Source of the DNA: Mesorhizobium sp. WSM3862
GTDB taxonomy: Bacteria; Pseudomonadota; Alphaproteobacteria; Rhizobiales; Rhizobiaceae
Length of the DNA: 64,000 nucleotides
Direction of reading: 5' to 3'
Assembly (NCBI RefSeq): GCF_002294985.1
Contig: NZ_NSGE01000001.1
Location: 434,001-498,000 of the forward strand
Positions 62,269 to 64,000 of the stretch are shown one piece after another; the stretch's first letter is position 1; every line of letters begins with the position of its first letter. A program made the translations under genes and the position numbers. Below the pieces are notes generated by a model. That model was given only the letters and a program-made list of their open reading frames with translations. It made no database searches and was not told where the DNA came from.

Positions 62269-63642
62269 TTAGGCGGCCTTGGCGACAACCCGGTTGCGGC
62301 CGCCGCTCTTGGCCTCGTAGAGCGCAAGGTCGGCTCGCTTCATCAACGCCGCGACCGTATCGGCTCCCCTCAGCACCGATGACACGCCGACGCTGACCGT
62401 CACCTCGATCGTCTTGCCACCGCTTCCGATTGCGAAGGGCGCCTGCGCGATCTCGGCGCGGATACGCTCGGCCACCTTCTCGGCGATGGGCCCGTCGGTA
62501 TCCGGCATAACCACGACGAACTCCTCGCCGCCGAAGCGGCAGGCGAGATCGATGCCGCGCACGTTCTTGCGCAGCCGCCTGGCGAATTCACGCAGAACGT
62601 CGTCGCCGCCGTCATGGCCATGGGCGTCATTGATGGATTTGAAACGGTCGAGGTCGGTGATCATCACCGAGAGCGGCCGCCGCCGCGCCACGGCGCGGTC
62701 GAACAGCGTCTCAAGATGGCTATCCAGGTAGCGGCGGTTGTGCAGGCCGGTCAGCGCGTCGGTCACCGCCATCTCGATGGTCTGGGTGACGCTGGCGCGC
62801 AGCTGATCGTTATAGCGCTTGCGCCGCACCTGCGTGCGCAGCCGGGCCGTCAGCTCGTGCTGATCGATCGGCCGCGTCAGATAGTCGTTGATGCCGAGTT
62901 CGAGGCCGCGGATGATGCGGCCCTCCTCGCCCTCATCGGCCAAGAGCATGATCGGCAGGAAGCGGGTGCGGTCGAGCGAGCGCAGTTGCGAGCAAAGCCG
63001 GAGCGCATCGAAATCGGCGAAGGCCGTCGAGATCAGCACGCATTCATAGGCGGTCTCGGCGGCCTGGAAGAATCCGGCATTCGGATCGGTGGCGACGTCG
63101 AGATCGGCGCTGCCGCGAAGCATCTTCTGGATACGCTCGATAGACGACTTGCGCTCGTCCACCAGAAGCACCTTGGGCTTGGTGTCTTCCGTCGCGAAGT
63201 TGCGGCTGAGCAGCTCTTCGATGCCGATGTTGCGCGTGGTCGAGGCGCGCAGCCGCAATTCGTCGGTCAGCGACTTCAGCCTGACCAGGCTCTTCACCCG
63301 CGTCATCAGTTGCAGATCATTGACCGGCTTGGTGAGGAAATCGTCGGCGCCCGCCTCAAGGCCGCGCACCCGGTCCGATACCTGGTCGAGCGCGGTGATC
63401 ATGACAACCGGAATATGCGAGGTCGCCGGGTCGCTCTTCAGCCGCTTGCAGACCTCGAAGCCGTCCATGCCCGGCATCATCACGTCGAGCAGCACGACAT
63501 CGACCTTGCCGTTTTCGCAGGTCTCGATCGCATCCGGGCCGTTGCCGGCCGTCAGCACTTCGAAATATTCGGCCAGCAGCCGAACCTCCAGCAGCCGCAC
63601 ATTGGCGGGGATGTCATCGACGACGAGGATCCGCGCGGTCAT
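62269..63642 (-). CDS. pleD: Response regulator / diguanylate cyclase PleD
   Basis: The 457-residue regulator has the REC-REC-GGDEF order of Caulobacter PleD. The first receiver has the phospho-acceptor Asp53 (VVLLDVMMPGMDG) and later KPVNDLQL; the second receiver is degenerate (VLLVDERKSSIERI, no acceptor in the usual place). The GGDEF domain has TDALTGLHNRRY, the active site CRFGGEEFVVV (about 369) and the inhibitory I-site RGID five residues before it. It makes c-di-GMP during cell-cycle progression. It lies 15 bp after divK, its usual neighbour. Confidence 0.95.
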   Translation of the reverse strand: MTARILVVDDIPANVRLLEVRLLAEYFEVLTAGNGPDAIETCENGKVDVVLLDVMMPGMDGFEVCKRLKSDPATSHIPVVMITALDQVSDRVRGLEAGADDFLTKPVNDLQLMTRVKSLVRLKSLTDELRLRASTTRNIGIEELLSRNFATEDTKPKVLLVDERKSSIERIQKMLRGSADLDVATDPNAGFFQAAETAYECVLISTAFADFDALRLCSQLRSLDRTRFLPIMLLADEGEEGRIIRGLELGINDYLTRPIDQHELTARLRTQVRRKRYNDQLRASVTQTIEMAVTDALTGLHNRRYLDSHLETLFDRAVARRRPLSVMITDLDRFKSINDAHGHDGGDDVLREFARRLRKNVRGIDLACRFGGEEFVVVMPDTDGPIAEKVAERIRAEIAQAPFAIGSGGKTIEVTVSVGVSSVLRGADTVAALMKRADLALYEAKSGGRNRVVAKAA

Positions 63643-63657
63643 CTCAAAGGCTCCGGC

Positions 63658-64000
63658 TCAGGCATCGCCCAGATAGGATTTGATCGTTTCGATGAAGCGC
63701 GGCACCGAGATTGGTTTGGAAATATAGGCCTCACAGCCACCCTGGCGGATGCGCTCCTCGTCGCCCTTCATCGCGAAGGCGGTGACGGCGATGACCGGGA
63801 TCGAGTGCAATTCGTCGTCTTCCTTCAGCCACTTGGTCACTTCCAGGCCAGAAACCTCGGGCAGTTGGATGTCCATCAGGATCAGGTCCGGCCGGTGCTG
63901 GCGCGCGAGATCCAGCGCCTCCAGGCCGTTGCGCGTGCGGACCGTTTCGTAACCGCTGGCTTCGATGAGGTCCCGAAAGAGCTTCATGTTGAGCTCATTG
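63658..64000 (-). CDS. divK: Cell-cycle response regulator DivK, N-terminus cut off by window edge
   Basis: The frame continues past an internal Met (63987) to the window end as [20 protein letters not shown], so the true start lies outside. The visible part is the single-domain receiver: [16 protein letters not shown] with the phospho-acceptor Asp, [16 protein letters not shown] with the Thr switch, and YISKPISV with the conserved Lys. It matches DivK closely. It is upstream of pleD with 15 bp between, the canonical divK-pleD operon. Confidence 0.94.
   Translation of the reverse strand, partial: NELNMKLFRDLIEASGYETVRTRNGLEALDLARQHRPDLILMDIQLPEVSGLEVTKWLKEDDELHSIPVIAVTAFAMKGDEERIRQGGCEAYISKPISVPRFIETIKSYLGDA

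Overview
The window looks like an ordinary, gene-dense chromosomal segment of a high-GC alphaproteobacterium of the order Hyphomicrobiales, most like Mesorhizobium or another Phyllobacteriaceae member. This is inferred from gene order and protein resemblance recalled from memory, not from a database search. Pointers are the hup-lon-clpX-clpP block, the topA-rnr-DUF983 and rpmG-pleD-divK blocks, a class II DAHP synthase, DUF3126/DUF982/DUF2218 proteins, and intergenic palindromes of rhizobial type. I see no rRNA, CRISPR array, IS element, prophage, conjugation gene or symbiosis gene.

Layout. 1-1.5 kb: a truncated SIS-domain sugar isomerase gene divergent from an aldo/keto reductase. 1.5-6.9 kb: HU, Lon, ClpX and ClpP, all on the minus strand. 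6.9-16 kb: a repeat-built exported protein, DUF3126, cysE, an HD-domain protein, an agmatinase-type ureohydrolase, a minus-strand run (double cold-shock protein, DUF192, alpha/beta hydrolase), gloA, DUF2218, and ilvA coupled to a DUF1697 gene. 16-22 kb: two tandem lipoprotein hydrolases, adenine deaminase, small membrane proteins and a porin-like beta-barrel. 22.1-22.3 kb: an intact tRNA-Leu(UAA) followed at once by the 3' part of a different tRNA-Leu(UAA). 22.3-30 kb: Nudix proteins, an old yellow enzyme, small DUF proteins, a CinA-like protein, a universal stress protein, gpt and a PilZ protein. 30-37 kb: an ABC exporter with an unusual upstream region, nadE, a 3-methyladenine glycosylase, DUF1003, a frame-disrupted DedA gene, dgkA and a GFA protein. 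37-42 kb: a frame-disrupted GGDEF gene, an Xre/RES toxin-antitoxin pair, a membrane protein and DAHP synthase. 42-53 kb: mfd, sdhE, recG, DUF502, glmS, glmU and ccdA. 53.7-64 kb: topA, rnr, DUF983, a NUDT19-like Nudix protein, an MFS transporter, rpmG, pleD and a truncated divK.

How the genes fit together. Themes are proteostasis (Lon, ClpXP), nucleoid and DNA maintenance (HU, TopA, Mfd, RecG, glycosylase), envelope precursors (GlmS, GlmU, DgkA), amino-acid entry points (CysE, IlvA, DAHP synthase) and cell-cycle or c-di-GMP signalling (PleD, DivK, a second GGDEF protein, PilZ).

Points most worth a second look: the tRNA-Leu fragment beside the intact tRNA; the region at 31.86-32.06 kb with two facing Shine-Dalgarno/ATG modules, a 13-codon ORF and two hairpins upstream of the ABC exporter; the RES-Xre module with a palindrome over its promoter; and three apparent one-base frame breaks in short C/G runs (DedA, GGDEF, a small ORF at 61.2 kb), which may be sequencing errors or real lesions. 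I found no convincing wholly new multi-gene system.
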